A stretch of 64,000 bases of DNA, from positions 62,001 to 126,000 of the forward strand of contig DASUEU010000051.1 in assembly GCA_036274895.1 (NCBI GenBank). The letters run 5' to 3'. The position numbers and the translations under genes are program-made. Source of the DNA: CALMKX01 sp036274895. Lineage in GTDB: Bacteria; Acidobacteriota; Thermoanaerobaculia; Multivoradales; SZUA-115. This document shows positions 53,846-62,415 of the stretch, piece by piece. Position 1 is the first letter of the stretch. Every line of letters starts with the position of its first letter. The notes beneath the pieces were generated by a model. It was not told the DNA's origin, searched no databases, and worked only from the letters and a program-made list of their open reading frames with translations.

Positions 53846-54750
53846 GGGATCGCTCTCATCTCGCGGCCGGCCAGCTCGGCCTGGGTCACGCTCTCGGCCC
53901 CCGCCACCAGCTCGGCCAGGGTGGCGGCCAGCAGCCGGCGGCGCTCGGCGATCGGCCGGCCGTAGCCGGGCACCCGGGCGAGGGACCCTCCCCTCCGCTC
54001 GAGCGGCGTGATCTCCGCGGCGTGGAGCGAATAGTTTATCGGCGCGCTCCCCCGGCGCAACACCGCGAGCCCGGCGCGGAAGAAGGCGTGGCCGAGGGAT
54101 TGGGTCATGGTGCCATAGAAGGGCAGGCGCAGGCCGGGCAGCACGGCCAGGGGCAGCTCGACCAGTCGGGCGCCCTGTCCCTCGATGGCGAAGGGACGCC
54201 GGGGCTGGACCGCGTGGGCGAGGCCCCCGAGCCCCACGTGCCAGCGCCGGCCGCTCAGCTGCACCAGCCACTTCATGGGCAGCAGGAAGGGGCTCGGGTG
54301 GAGGGAGGAATCGTAGAGAGCACCCCGCTCGAGCAAGAGGTCGAGCAGCTCGCGGTCGAGGTCGTAGGCCGGGCAGCGGAAGCCCACCACGGCCTGGCCG
54401 GTCGCCTGCTCGATCGCCGAGCGGCCCTGGTCGATCTCGCGCCCCTTCTCCGACCGGGGCAAGCGGCCGAAGGCGATGGGGTGGCTGAAGCTGTGGTTGG
54501 CGACCTCGTGGCCGGCCTCCACCAGTCGGCGCAACCAGCGCGCGGCCTCGGGATCGGCGCAATCCCGGCCAATGGCGAAGAAGGTCGCACGGATGCCCAG
54601 CTCGGCGAAGAGGTCGAGGAAGCGGGCCAGGGCATCGGCGAGGAAGGGCCCGGCCGGGGGCGGGTCCGGCACGCGATAGAAGCGGTAGTAGTCGGTGGGG
54701 GCGTCGAGGTCCACCGACAGGGCCACGGCGGGCACGCCGCGAGCGTTCAT
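53842..54750 (-). CDS. Polysaccharide deacetylase (NodB homology domain)
   Basis: 302 residues from ATG at 54748-54750, overlapping the epimerase stop as ATGA. NodB motifs: SVDLDAPTDYYRF (catalytic and metal Asp), HEVANHSFSHPIAF (metal His pair) and VVGFRCPAYDLDRELL (motif 3 Arg). No signal peptide, so it probably deacetylates a cytoplasmic or membrane-lipid-bound sugar precursor, rather than wall polymer. Substrate inferred from the neighbouring WecB-type epimerase: a UDP-HexNAc-derived glycan. Confidence 0.92.
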   Translation of the reverse strand: MNARGVPAVALSVDLDAPTDYYRFYRVPDPPPAGPFLADALARFLDLFAELGIRATFFAIGRDCADPEAARWLRRLVEAGHEVANHSFSHPIAFGRLPRSEKGREIDQGRSAIEQATGQAVVGFRCPAYDLDRELLDLLLERGALYDSSLHPSPFLLPMKWLVQLSGRRWHVGLGGLAHAVQPRRPFAIEGQGARLVELPLAVLPGLRLPFYGTMTQSLGHAFFRAGLAVLRRGSAPINYSLHAAEITPLERRGGSLARVPGYGRPIAERRRLLAATLAELVAGAESVTQAELAGREMRAIP

Positions 54751-55892
54751 GGGCCGGCCAGTGCCTCGAGCAGGTGCTCGACGATGCGCGCCCCGGCCCG
54801 GCCGTCGCCGAAGACGGCCGCGGCCCGGGCGCGGGAGGCGTGGTGTCCGGCATCCGTGAGCAGGCGCCCGGCCGCCGCGGCGATGCGCTCGGGGTCGGTG
54901 CCCACCAGCTCGGCCACCCCGGCCTCGATCGCCTCGGGGCGCTCGGAGGTCTCGCGGGTCACCAGCAGGGGCACGCCGAGGGCGGTGGCTTCCTCCTGCA
55001 CCCCGCCCGAGTCGGTGATCACCAGACGCGCGGCCGAGAGGGCCTTGACGAAAGCCGGGTAGCCCAGGGGCTCGAGCAGGGTGACGCCGGGCAGGTCCGC
55101 GAGGGGCGGCAGCACGGCGGAGCGGACGTTGGGGTTCAGGTGCACCGGGTAGACCACCTGGACCCGCCCGGCGTGCGCGAGGGCGATCCGCCGCAAGCCC
55201 TCGGCCAGGCGCTCGAGGCCGCCGCCCAGGTTCTCGCGGCGGTGGGCGGTCACCAGGATCAGGGCGCGATCCCCGGGGTCCGGCAGGCCGAAGGCGCCCC
55301 AGGGCTCGGGCGCCACCCGCCGGCGCACCTCTTCGAGGGCATCGACCACGGTGTTGCCGACCACGAAGATCCGCTCGCGAGAGATCCCTTCCGCGAAAAG
55401 GTTCTCGGCGGCCCGGGGCGTGGGCGCGAAATGCCACTCGGCCAGGCGCCCCAACAGGGAGCGGTTCATCTCCTCGGGGAAGGGGTCGTAGCGCACGCCG
55501 GTGCGCAGGCCGGCCTCGACGTGGGCGACGGGGATCTGCCGATAGAAGGCGGCGAGGGCGATCATCGCCACGGTGGTGGTGTCACCCTGGACCACCACCA
55601 GGCTCGGCGCAACCCGGGCGAGCAGGGGGTCGGCCGCGGCGATCATGGCGGACGACAGACCGGCCAGGGATTGATCCGGTTGCATCAGGGCGAGGTCCTC
55701 GTCCGGCTCGAGCCCGAAGACCCCGAGCATCTGGTCGAGCATCTGGCGGTGCTGGCCCGTCGAGAGCACGAAACGGGGCACCTGGCGGGCGGCCAGGGCC
55801 TGCACCACGGGCGCGAGCTTGATCACCTCCGGCCGGGTGCCGAAGGCAACCAGCACCGGGCCGCCGGCCCGACCTCGCTGCGCCGCGTTCAT
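54747..55892 (-). CDS. wecB: UDP-N-acetylglucosamine 2-epimerase (non-hydrolysing)
   Basis: 381 residues, usual length. Converts UDP-GlcNAc to UDP-ManNAc. Conserved sequences: AFGTRPEVIKLAPVVQAL, VVVQGDTTTVAMIAL, VAHVEAGLRTG, FPEEMNRSLLGRLAEWHFAP, TAHRRENLGGGLERL, ITDSGGVQEEATALGVPLL. The Asp, Glu and His residues of the active site are in these stretches. The first gene of the surface-glycan operon, which continues through deacetylase, GNAT, GT2, methyltransferase and two GT39-like enzymes. The ATG at 55890-55892 lacks a close ribosome-binding site (GAGAGGGA is about 11 nt away). Confidence 0.95.
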   Translation of the reverse strand: MNAAQRGRAGGPVLVAFGTRPEVIKLAPVVQALAARQVPRFVLSTGQHRQMLDQMLGVFGLEPDEDLALMQPDQSLAGLSSAMIAAADPLLARVAPSLVVVQGDTTTVAMIALAAFYRQIPVAHVEAGLRTGVRYDPFPEEMNRSLLGRLAEWHFAPTPRAAENLFAEGISRERIFVVGNTVVDALEEVRRRVAPEPWGAFGLPDPGDRALILVTAHRRENLGGGLERLAEGLRRIALAHAGRVQVVYPVHLNPNVRSAVLPPLADLPGVTLLEPLGYPAFVKALSAARLVITDSGGVQEEATALGVPLLVTRETSERPEAIEAGVAELVGTDPERIAAAAGRLLTDAGHHASRARAAAVFGDGRAGARIVEHLLEALAGP

Positions 55893-55984
55893 CGAATCGG
55901 GATCCCTCTCCAGGGCCTGCGTCGCGCCACGTCGGCGCGGGCGCTGGATGCTAGCACCGGGCCGAGGATGTCGCCTCACCCGGT

Positions 55985-56049
55985 CGTAGGGGCGGCCCCC
56001 CGTGGCCGCCCTGGGCGGGGGGCAGGCACGGGGGCCTGCCCCTACGACC
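55985..56049. repeat. Two-arm palindromic repeat (copy D)
   Basis: CGTAGGGGCGGCCCCC with its inverted partner, then GGGGGGCAGGCACG with GGGGCCTGCCCCTACGACC. Terminal GTAGGGGC and GCCCCTAC are inverted. It provides the TAG stop of the following minus-strand gene (56042-56044) and lies upstream of wecB. Confidence 0.83.
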
Positions 56050-56443
56050 TGCCGGAAGGCCAACAGCCCCCGGGCACCGGCTTCGCCTCGGCATCGACCT
56101 CGACCAGGAAGTAGGACCAGGCGATGAGATCGCCATCGAGGCGCACGGGCCGGCGCTGGTAGAAGGTGGGATGCCCCTCGAAGCGGTCGAGCGCCGCGAG
56201 CGTCTCGCCATCGACCTCGAAGAGCTCACCCAGCACCCGCCCCTCCGCCGCCGCCACCATCCCGGGATAGCGCCCGAGGTCGAGCAGCTGATGCCCCGGT
56301 TCGGTGCGCGCCTCGCCCAGGAAGCGGGCGCCATCGAGGAAACGGTGGTTCTCGCCACCCCGCCGCAGCGAGCCGTAAACGAAGAGCAGGGCGCTCTCGC
56401 CGCTTCTGAGCGCGCTGGTGGGCCGTGGCCGGATCTCTTTCAT
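56042..56443 (-). CDS. Gamma-glutamylcyclotransferase-like protein (GGCT/AIG2 family)
   Basis: 133 residues. Family signatures: LLFVYGSLRRGGENHRFL near the start (substrate loop), LGRYPGMV and the catalytic Glu in ALDRFEGHPTFYQRRPV. The end SYFLVEVDAEAKPVPGG is normal. The ATG at 56441-56443 has AAGGAA 7 nt upstream. Proteins of this fold form 5-oxoproline from gamma-glutamyl amines, although specificity varies widely. Divergent from the molybdopterin oxidoreductase with only 16 bp between starts, so a promoter of one must overlap the coding region of the other. Confidence 0.9.
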   Translation of the reverse strand: MKEIRPRPTSALRSGESALLFVYGSLRRGGENHRFLDGARFLGEARTEPGHQLLDLGRYPGMVAAAEGRVLGELFEVDGETLAALDRFEGHPTFYQRRPVRLDGDLIAWSYFLVEVDAEAKPVPGGCWPSGRS

Positions 56444-56459
56444 CTCAGGATTCCTTATC

Positions 56460-58484
56460 ATGCACCTCGCCATGTCCCCAACCACTCCAGAGACCGCCAC
56501 CACCTACTGCCCCCTCGACTGCCCCGACTCTTGCAGCCTGACCGTACAGATCGAGGACGGGCGGCTCACCAAGCTCGACGGCGACCACCGCAACCCGGTC
56601 ACCGCCGGCTTCATCTGCACCAAGGTCCGCCACTACCCCGAGCACGTCTACGGCCCCCACCGCCTGCGCCAGCCGGCCCTGCGGGAAGGCGCCAAGGGCC
56701 AGGGCAACTTCCGCCCGGTGTCCTGGGACGAGGCCCTCGGCCGGATCGCCGAGCGCATCGGCGAGGCCCGACACCGCTGGGGCGGCGAGGCCATCTTGCC
56801 CTTCTTCTACGGCGGCTCGAACGGCCTCTTGACCCAGGGCGCCGCGGACGCCCGTCTGTTCCGCCGGCTCGGCTCCTCGCGACTGGCCCGCACGGTGTGC
56901 GCCGCGCCCACCACCCGCATCGCCTCGGCTTTCTACGGACGGATGCCCGGCGTGGCCTACCCGGACTTCGCCGAGGCCAAGCTGATCGTGATCTGGGGCC
57001 AGAACCCCTCGGCCTCGAGCATCCACCTGGTGCCCTACGTGCTCGAGGCCCAGAAGCGAGGCGCCCGCCTGGTGGTGGTGGATCCCCGCCGCATCCCCCT
57101 CGCCACCAAAGCCGACCTGCACCTGGCCCTGCGACCGGGCACCGACGTGGCCGTCGCCCTCGCCCTCCATCGCCACCTCTTCACCAGCGGCGCCGCCGAC
57201 CGCGCCTTCCTGAGCACCCACGCTCACGGCGCCGAGGAGCTGGAGCGCCGGGCTTCGCCCTGGACCTTCGAGCGTGCCGCCGAGGTCTCCGGGGTGCCGG
57301 CGGCCGACCTCGAGCAGTTGGCCCGCCTCTATGCCGAGTCCTCTCCGGCCCTGGTGCGCTGCGGCTGGGGCCCGGAGCGCAACCGCAACGGCGGCTCGGC
57401 GGTGGCGGCGATCCTCGCCCTGCCGGCGGTCGGGGGCAAGTTCGGCGTGGTGGGCGGCGGCTACACCATGTCGAACTCCGGAGCCTGGAACCTCGACGCC
57501 TCGGCGGCCGTGGCCGCTGCCGAGCCCGCCACCCGGTTGATCAACATGAATCACCTCGGCCGCACCCTGCTCGAGGAGGAGGATCCGCCGGTCGGCGTGC
57601 TCTTCGTCTACAACGCCAACCCCCTGGCGACCCTGCCCGACCAGGAGCGGGTGCGCCGGGGCCTCGCGCGCGAGGATCTGTTCACGGTGGTCTTCGACGC
57701 CGTCCACACCGACACCGCCCGCTACGCCGACGTGCTGCTGCCGGCCACCACCTTCCTCGAGCACGAGGACCTCTCCCGCGGCTACGGCTCCTACGTGGCC
57801 CAGCGCAGCCGGCCGGTCATCGAGCCGGTGGGCGAGGCGCGGCCGAACCACGCCGTGTTCTTGGAGCTGGTGCATCGTCTGGGGCTCTACCGGCCGGGAG
57901 ACGTCGAGGACCTGGACGGCTTCGCCCGCGCCGCCCTGGAGCGCAACGGCCGGGCCGAGGAGATCGCCGCCTCGTTCGCCGCTCGCGGGCTGGCGGAGAC
58001 CGACCCGGTGCGGCCGGTGCAGATGGTCAACGTCTTCCCCCGCACCTCGGACGGCAAGATCCACCTGCTGCCGCCGGAGCTCGACCGCGAGGCTCCCGCC
58101 GGCCTCTACGGCTACCAGAGCGACCCGGCCACCGAGGCCCGACCGCTGGCCCTGATCTCACCGGCGACCTCGAGGACGGTCAGCTCCACCCTGGGCGAGC
58201 TCGACCGCCGCACCATCCCCCTCGAGATGCACCCGGACGACGCCGCGGCCCGGGGCCTGACGGACGGCGAGGTGGTGCGGGTGTGGAACGAGCTGGGCGA
58301 GGTGCGCTGCCTGCTCAAGGTGTCACGGGAGGTGCGGCCGGGAGTGGTCTTCCTGCCCAAGGGCCTGTGGTCCCACCACACCCTCAACGGCCTCACCTCC
58401 AACGCCCTCACCCCGGACACCCTGACCGACGTGGCCGGCGGGGCGTGCTTCAACGATGCGCGGGTGGAGGTAGGGCGGGGGTAG
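56460..58484 (+). CDS. Molybdopterin oxidoreductase with N-terminal 4Fe-4S site
   Basis: 674 residues, single-subunit size. N-terminal Cys cluster CPLDCPDSC (about residues 16-24) with a fourth Cys in GFICTKVRHYPEHV gives one 4Fe-4S cluster. Molybdopterin-binding segments: FFYGGSNGLLTQGAADARL, LIVIWGQNPSASSIH, RGARLVVVDPRR, VLFVYNANPLATLPDQE, DVLLPATTFLEHEDL; the C-terminal dinucleotide-binding domain begins at PLALISPATSR. RTVCAAPTTRIA aligns with the formate-dehydrogenase segment that carries the Mo ligand, so Cys is a likely ligand. No Tat signal, so cytoplasmic. No partner subunit or maturation gene nearby; substrate unknown. Confidence 0.93.
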   Translation: MHLAMSPTTPETATTYCPLDCPDSCSLTVQIEDGRLTKLDGDHRNPVTAGFICTKVRHYPEHVYGPHRLRQPALREGAKGQGNFRPVSWDEALGRIAERIGEARHRWGGEAILPFFYGGSNGLLTQGAADARLFRRLGSSRLARTVCAAPTTRIASAFYGRMPGVAYPDFAEAKLIVIWGQNPSASSIHLVPYVLEAQKRGARLVVVDPRRIPLATKADLHLALRPGTDVAVALALHRHLFTSGAADRAFLSTHAHGAEELERRASPWTFERAAEVSGVPAADLEQLARLYAESSPALVRCGWGPERNRNGGSAVAAILALPAVGGKFGVVGGGYTMSNSGAWNLDASAAVAAAEPATRLINMNHLGRTLLEEEDPPVGVLFVYNANPLATLPDQERVRRGLAREDLFTVVFDAVHTDTARYADVLLPATTFLEHEDLSRGYGSYVAQRSRPVIEPVGEARPNHAVFLELVHRLGLYRPGDVEDLDGFARAALERNGRAEEIAASFAARGLAETDPVRPVQMVNVFPRTSDGKIHLLPPELDREAPAGLYGYQSDPATEARPLALISPATSRTVSSTLGELDRRTIPLEMHPDDAAARGLTDGEVVRVWNELGEVRCLLKVSREVRPGVVFLPKGLWSHHTLNGLTSNALTPDTLTDVAGGACFNDARVEVGRG

Positions 58485-58490
58485 AGGCGC

Positions 58491-58600
58491 GGAGCCCTCA
58501 CCCCTGCGTCTCTCCCGGAGGTCGGTGTGGGCGGGCCGGGAGCACGCCCTGAGCGAAGCCGAAGGGAGGGGGACCGAGGGGGTGAGGGGCCGGAGCCCCC
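58491..58600. terminator. Repeat-derived stem-loop region between convergent genes
   Basis: Outer perfect arms CCCTCACCCC (58495-58504) and GGGGTGAGGG (58579-58588) enclose a second stem CTCCCGG/CCGGGAG (58512-58518 and 58536-58542) and the common repeat CCCTGAGCGAAGCCGAAGGG (58547-58566). It lies between the molybdopterin oxidoreductase and the S9 peptidase gene and should terminate both. Confidence 0.7.
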
Positions 58601-60673
58601 CTACTCCTTCGTCCACTCGTCCAACCAGCCCAGCACCTCGTCGTGCCATTGCAGGGAGTTCTGCGGCTTCAAGATCCAGTGGTTCTCGTCCGGGAAGTAG
58701 AGCAGCTTCGAGGGGATGCCCCTCCGCTGGAGGGCGGTGAAGGTACCGAAGCCCTGGGCCTCCGGCACCCGGTAGTCCAGGGCGCCGTGCACCACCAGCA
58801 TGGGCGTCTGCCACTTCGCCACGTGGGCCACCGGGTTGTGCCGCTCGTGGGCCGCCGGGTTGGCGTAGTACGGGCCGCCGTGCTCCCACTCCACGAACCA
58901 CAGCTCTTCGGTCGTGTAGTACATCGCCCGGTGGTCGAAGAGACCCGCGTGGTTGACCAGGCAGCGGAAGCCCGGCTTGCCGGTACCGTCGAACCAGTTG
59001 CCGGCGATCCAGTTGATCATGTAGCCGCCGTAGGAGGCGCCGAGGGCGCAGGCCCGGGAGCCGTCGATCCAGGGGTGCTTCTGGAGCACCGCTGCCATTC
59101 CCTTGCGCAGATCCTCGAAGGGCTTGCCGCCCCAGTCCTCGCGGATGGCGTCGGTGAACGCCTGGCCGTAGCCGGTCGAGCCGTGAAAGTCGATCATCAC
59201 CGCCGCGTAGCCCCGTCCGGCATAGCTCTGGGGGTTCCAGCGGTAGTGGAAATTGTTGGCGAAGGAGCCCTGGGGGCCGCCGTGGATGAGGAAGGCCAGG
59301 GGGTATCTCTTGGCCGGATCGAAGTCCACCGGCTTGACCAGCCAGCCGTGGACCGTGTCCCCACCCGCACCGGTGAAGGTGAACGGCTCGTAGTCGCCGA
59401 AGCGGATGGCGGCCAGGCGGGCCGCGTTCAAGCTGGTAAGGGCCCTGGCGTCCTTGCCGTCGAGGGAGAAGCTGTACAGCTCGGCCGGGGTCTTGAAGTC
59501 ATCCCAGGTGGCCACGATGCGGCCGCCGGCCAGGGCCGGGGCGTGGTGGCTGCCCTCCGCGCGCAACCGCCGGGCCTCACCGCTCGCCACGTCGATGGCG
59601 AAGAGGGCGGAGCGGCCGAGGTCGTCCGCGGTGGCGTAGAGGGTCTTGCTGTCCGCTGACCACACCAGGGAGCCCGGCGAGCGGTCCCACTGCGGCGCCA
59701 CCTCCCGCGGGGTGCCGCCCGGCCAGGTCTGGGCCAGGATGCGGAAGCGGTCCGCCTCGTAGCCGGCGCGGGACATCGCCAGGTAGATCAGGGTCTTGCC
59801 GTCCGGTGAGAAGCGGGGCTGGGTGTCCCAGGCCAGGTTGGCCGCCGTCAGGTTGCGCGGCGGTGCGGAGCCGTCGATGGGGGCCGCGTAGAGATCGAAG
59901 TTGGTCGACCAGGGCTCGGTCTCACCGGCGATGCGCGCCGAGAAGACGATCTCCTTGCCGTCCGGGGTGAACGCGACCTCCTCGGCGCCGCCGAAGGGCA
60001 GCGAGGGCACGTCGGCGTCCATCCCCTTGCTCACGTCCACCGGGTCGCCGCCGGCCGCCGGCATCACGAAGAGGTGCTGGCGCTGGCCGTCCTCCCAGCT
60101 CGACCAGTGGCGGATGAAGAGGCGATCGTGCTCCTGGCCGGAGCCCTTCTTCTTGGCGTTCTCGTCGAGTCGTTCCTTGGTGCAGGCGAGCGTCGGGCAG
60201 TCGGTGAAGACGTTCAGGGAGAACGCCAGGTGGCTGCCGCTCGGCGAGACCAACAGGGCCGACACGTCGAGGGGCAGGTCGGTGACCTGCTCGGGCTCGC
60301 CCCCTTCGAGGGAGAGCCTCCAGATCTGGCTGGCGCCGGAGCGAGTGGAGAGGAAGTACAGGCTCTTGCCGTCCGGGGCCCAGCGGGGCTCGGTGTCGGC
60401 CGCCTCGTGGCGGGTCAGCTGGCGGGCCGGGCCACCGTCGGCCGCCACCAGCCAGAGGTCGTTCCTGCCCCGGTTGGCGTCGAGGTCGGTCTTGCGCACC
60501 ACGAAGGCCACCCACTTGCCGTCGGGCGAGGGCTGCGGGTCGCTGACCCGATCCATGCCGACCAGGTCCTGGGCGTTGAAGGGATGGGTCTGGGAGGCCG
60601 AAAGGGACTGCCACGGCGAGAAGGGCTGGGCGGCCAGCAAGAGGGCCGCGAGGGCGAGCGCGCGTTGGGCCAT
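58601..60673 (-). CDS. Exported S9-family peptidase (prolyl oligopeptidase / acylaminoacyl peptidase type)
   Basis: 690 residues, AAGGAGA 7 nt before the ATG. Signal peptide (ALALAALLLAAQPFSPWQSL). N-terminal propeller with repeated TolB-like blades (PQPSPDGKWVAFV, EPRWAPDGKSLYFLS, VAFTPDGKEIVFS, QPRFSPDGKTLIYLA). C-terminal alpha/beta hydrolase: LAFLIHGGPQGSF (oxyanion), nucleophile Ser in GASYGGYMINW near 548, Asp in GALDYRVPEAQG near 631, His in DENHWIL near 661. It cuts short peptides from proline or acylated ends. The third exported peptidase of the window. Confidence 0.95.
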   Translation of the reverse strand: MAQRALALAALLLAAQPFSPWQSLSASQTHPFNAQDLVGMDRVSDPQPSPDGKWVAFVVRKTDLDANRGRNDLWLVAADGGPARQLTRHEAADTEPRWAPDGKSLYFLSTRSGASQIWRLSLEGGEPEQVTDLPLDVSALLVSPSGSHLAFSLNVFTDCPTLACTKERLDENAKKKGSGQEHDRLFIRHWSSWEDGQRQHLFVMPAAGGDPVDVSKGMDADVPSLPFGGAEEVAFTPDGKEIVFSARIAGETEPWSTNFDLYAAPIDGSAPPRNLTAANLAWDTQPRFSPDGKTLIYLAMSRAGYEADRFRILAQTWPGGTPREVAPQWDRSPGSLVWSADSKTLYATADDLGRSALFAIDVASGEARRLRAEGSHHAPALAGGRIVATWDDFKTPAELYSFSLDGKDARALTSLNAARLAAIRFGDYEPFTFTGAGGDTVHGWLVKPVDFDPAKRYPLAFLIHGGPQGSFANNFHYRWNPQSYAGRGYAAVMIDFHGSTGYGQAFTDAIREDWGGKPFEDLRKGMAAVLQKHPWIDGSRACALGASYGGYMINWIAGNWFDGTGKPGFRCLVNHAGLFDHRAMYYTTEELWFVEWEHGGPYYANPAAHERHNPVAHVAKWQTPMLVVHGALDYRVPEAQGFGTFTALQRRGIPSKLLYFPDENHWILKPQNSLQWHDEVLGWLDEWTKE

Positions 60674-60734
60674 GCCGAGTTCTCCTTGGGTCGAGAGACG
60701 ATGATACTAGCCCTCGGTGTAAACTCCGCTCTCG

Positions 60735-62321
60735 ATGAACAGCGATCAAGCCGCCCAACACTACGACGCAGTGGTCATCGGCGGGGCCTTTTCGGGCTCC
60801 GTCGTCGCCACCCTGCTCAAGCGCTTCCGGCCGGAGACCCGCATCCTGCTGGTCGAGAAGGCCCAGGCCTTCGACCGCAAGGTCGGCGAGGCCACGGTCG
60901 AAATCTCGGCCCTGATGCTCTACCGGGTCCTCGGCCTGCACGACCTGCTCTGCCGCGAGCAGCTGCCCAAGCACGGCCTGCGCTACTGGTTCACCGACGG
61001 CTCGTCGGACATGAAGCTGTCGGCGATGAGCGAGGTGGGGCCCCGCGAGGTGCCACGCCTGCCGACCTTCCAGCTCGACCGCGCCAAGCTGGACGAGTCC
61101 CTGCTGCGAGTGGCCGGCGAAGCCGGCGTCGAGATCCTGCGCCCGGCGAAGATCGGCGCCACCGGCCTCGCCTGGCCGGAGAGCCGGCTGACCGTCGAGA
61201 CCGAGGACGGTCAAGTCCGCGAGATCTCCACCCGCTGGGTGGTCGACGCCTCTGGCCGCAACGCCGTGCTGGCCCGGCGCTACGGCTTGCTGCGCCAGTC
61301 CAAGAACCATCCGACCGCCGCGGTGTGGGGACGCTGGAAGGGCGTCAAGGACATGGACGGCGCCGAGGTGATGGGTCTCGACCCCAGGAAGCCCTGCCTC
61401 GAGCCGGTGGCGAGCGCCCGCCGCCTGGCCACCAACCACTTCTGCGGCTACGGCTGGTGGTGTTGGGTGATCCCCCTCTCGGGCGGCGACACCTCCGTCG
61501 GCCTGGTCTACAACAAGGAGCTGTATCAGCTGCCGCCGGGCGCCAACCTGCTCGAGCAGTATCGCAGCTTCATCGACGCCAACCCGGGGTTGAAGGACCT
61601 GCTGGAGCACGCCGAGCTGGACCTCGAGGACTTCCGTTCCTACGCCCACCTGCCCTACTGCACCGAGCGCTACGCCGACTTCGGCTGGGCCCTGGTCGGC
61701 GACGCGGCCTCCTTCATCGATCCGTATTACAGCCCGGGCCTGGATCACGCCTCGATCTCCGCCTATGCCACCGCCCGCCTGATCGATGAGGAGCTCTCCG
61801 GCAAGCTCGACCGGCAGGCCTTGGGCGCCGCCCTCGAGACTCACAACGGCAACTTCTTACGCTCCTACCAGCGCTGGATCTCCGCCCTCTACATCGGCAA
61901 GTACGAGCTGATGGGCGATGCCGAGCTGACCGCCGCCGCCTTCCTGATGGACACGGCGATGTACTACATGGGCATCGTGACGCCGGCCTACGAGAACGTC
62001 GAGGCCCTGCGCACGCCGATCTTCTCCGAGGAGATCCTGCCCACCCGGCTGGCCTACGGCTGGATGAGCTTCTACCACCACCGGCTGATCAAGCTGGCCC
62101 GGCGCCGCCGGACGCTCGGCATCTACGGCCACCGCAACGTCGGCTGGCGCCTGTTCATCAAGACCGCCACCCTCGGCCGCACCGGCGGCATGCCGATGCT
62201 GCGCTCGGGCATCAGGGTGTGGCTGCGGGCGGAGTGGGAGACCTTCCTCGCGGGCCTGGGCAAGCGGCCGAAGAAGCCGGTGGCGAAGCCCATGGTGGCG
62301 CAGCCGGAGATGGCGTCGTAG
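60735..62321 (+). CDS. Flavin-dependent halogenase-like FAD monooxygenase
   Basis: 528 residues. FAD-binding start DAVVIGGAFSGSVVATLL (GxGxxG-like), then KVGEATVEISALMLYRVLG, which resembles the GEAT segment after which halogenases place the catalytic Lys. WCWVIPL (about residues 241-247) exactly fits WxWxIP, the signature of flavin-dependent halogenases that prevents monooxygenation. FAD site 2 is ALVGDAASFIDPYYSPGLDHA. The family includes both halogenases and non-halogenating members; the exact catalytic Lys was not fixed by eye. Divergent from the S9 peptidase, no biosynthetic cluster adjacent. The stop TAG (62319-62321) is the start of repeat copy E. Confidence 0.85.
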   Translation: MNSDQAAQHYDAVVIGGAFSGSVVATLLKRFRPETRILLVEKAQAFDRKVGEATVEISALMLYRVLGLHDLLCREQLPKHGLRYWFTDGSSDMKLSAMSEVGPREVPRLPTFQLDRAKLDESLLRVAGEAGVEILRPAKIGATGLAWPESRLTVETEDGQVREISTRWVVDASGRNAVLARRYGLLRQSKNHPTAAVWGRWKGVKDMDGAEVMGLDPRKPCLEPVASARRLATNHFCGYGWWCWVIPLSGGDTSVGLVYNKELYQLPPGANLLEQYRSFIDANPGLKDLLEHAELDLEDFRSYAHLPYCTERYADFGWALVGDAASFIDPYYSPGLDHASISAYATARLIDEELSGKLDRQALGAALETHNGNFLRSYQRWISALYIGKYELMGDAELTAAAFLMDTAMYYMGIVTPAYENVEALRTPIFSEEILPTRLAYGWMSFYHHRLIKLARRRRTLGIYGHRNVGWRLFIKTATLGRTGGMPMLRSGIRVWLRAEWETFLAGLGKRPKKPVAKPMVAQPEMAS

Positions 62322-62415
62322 GGGCAGGCCCCCGTGCCTGCCCTCCGGTCGTAGGGGCGGACCAACGTGTGCGCCCACCGGGGCGAAGAGGGCGGACACG
62401 TTGGTCCGCCCCTAC
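62317..62415. repeat. Composite palindromic repeat (copy E) between convergent genes
   Basis: Three units: CGTAGGGGCAGGCCCCC ... CCTGCCCTCC (62317-62346), GTAGGGGCGGACCAACGT ... CGCCC (62351-62376) and GAGGGCGGACACGTTG ... CCGCCCCTAC (62388-62415). Units 2 and 3 are inverted copies of each other. The element provides the TAG stops of both flanking genes (62319-62321 plus strand; 62412-62414 minus strand). Confidence 0.9.
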
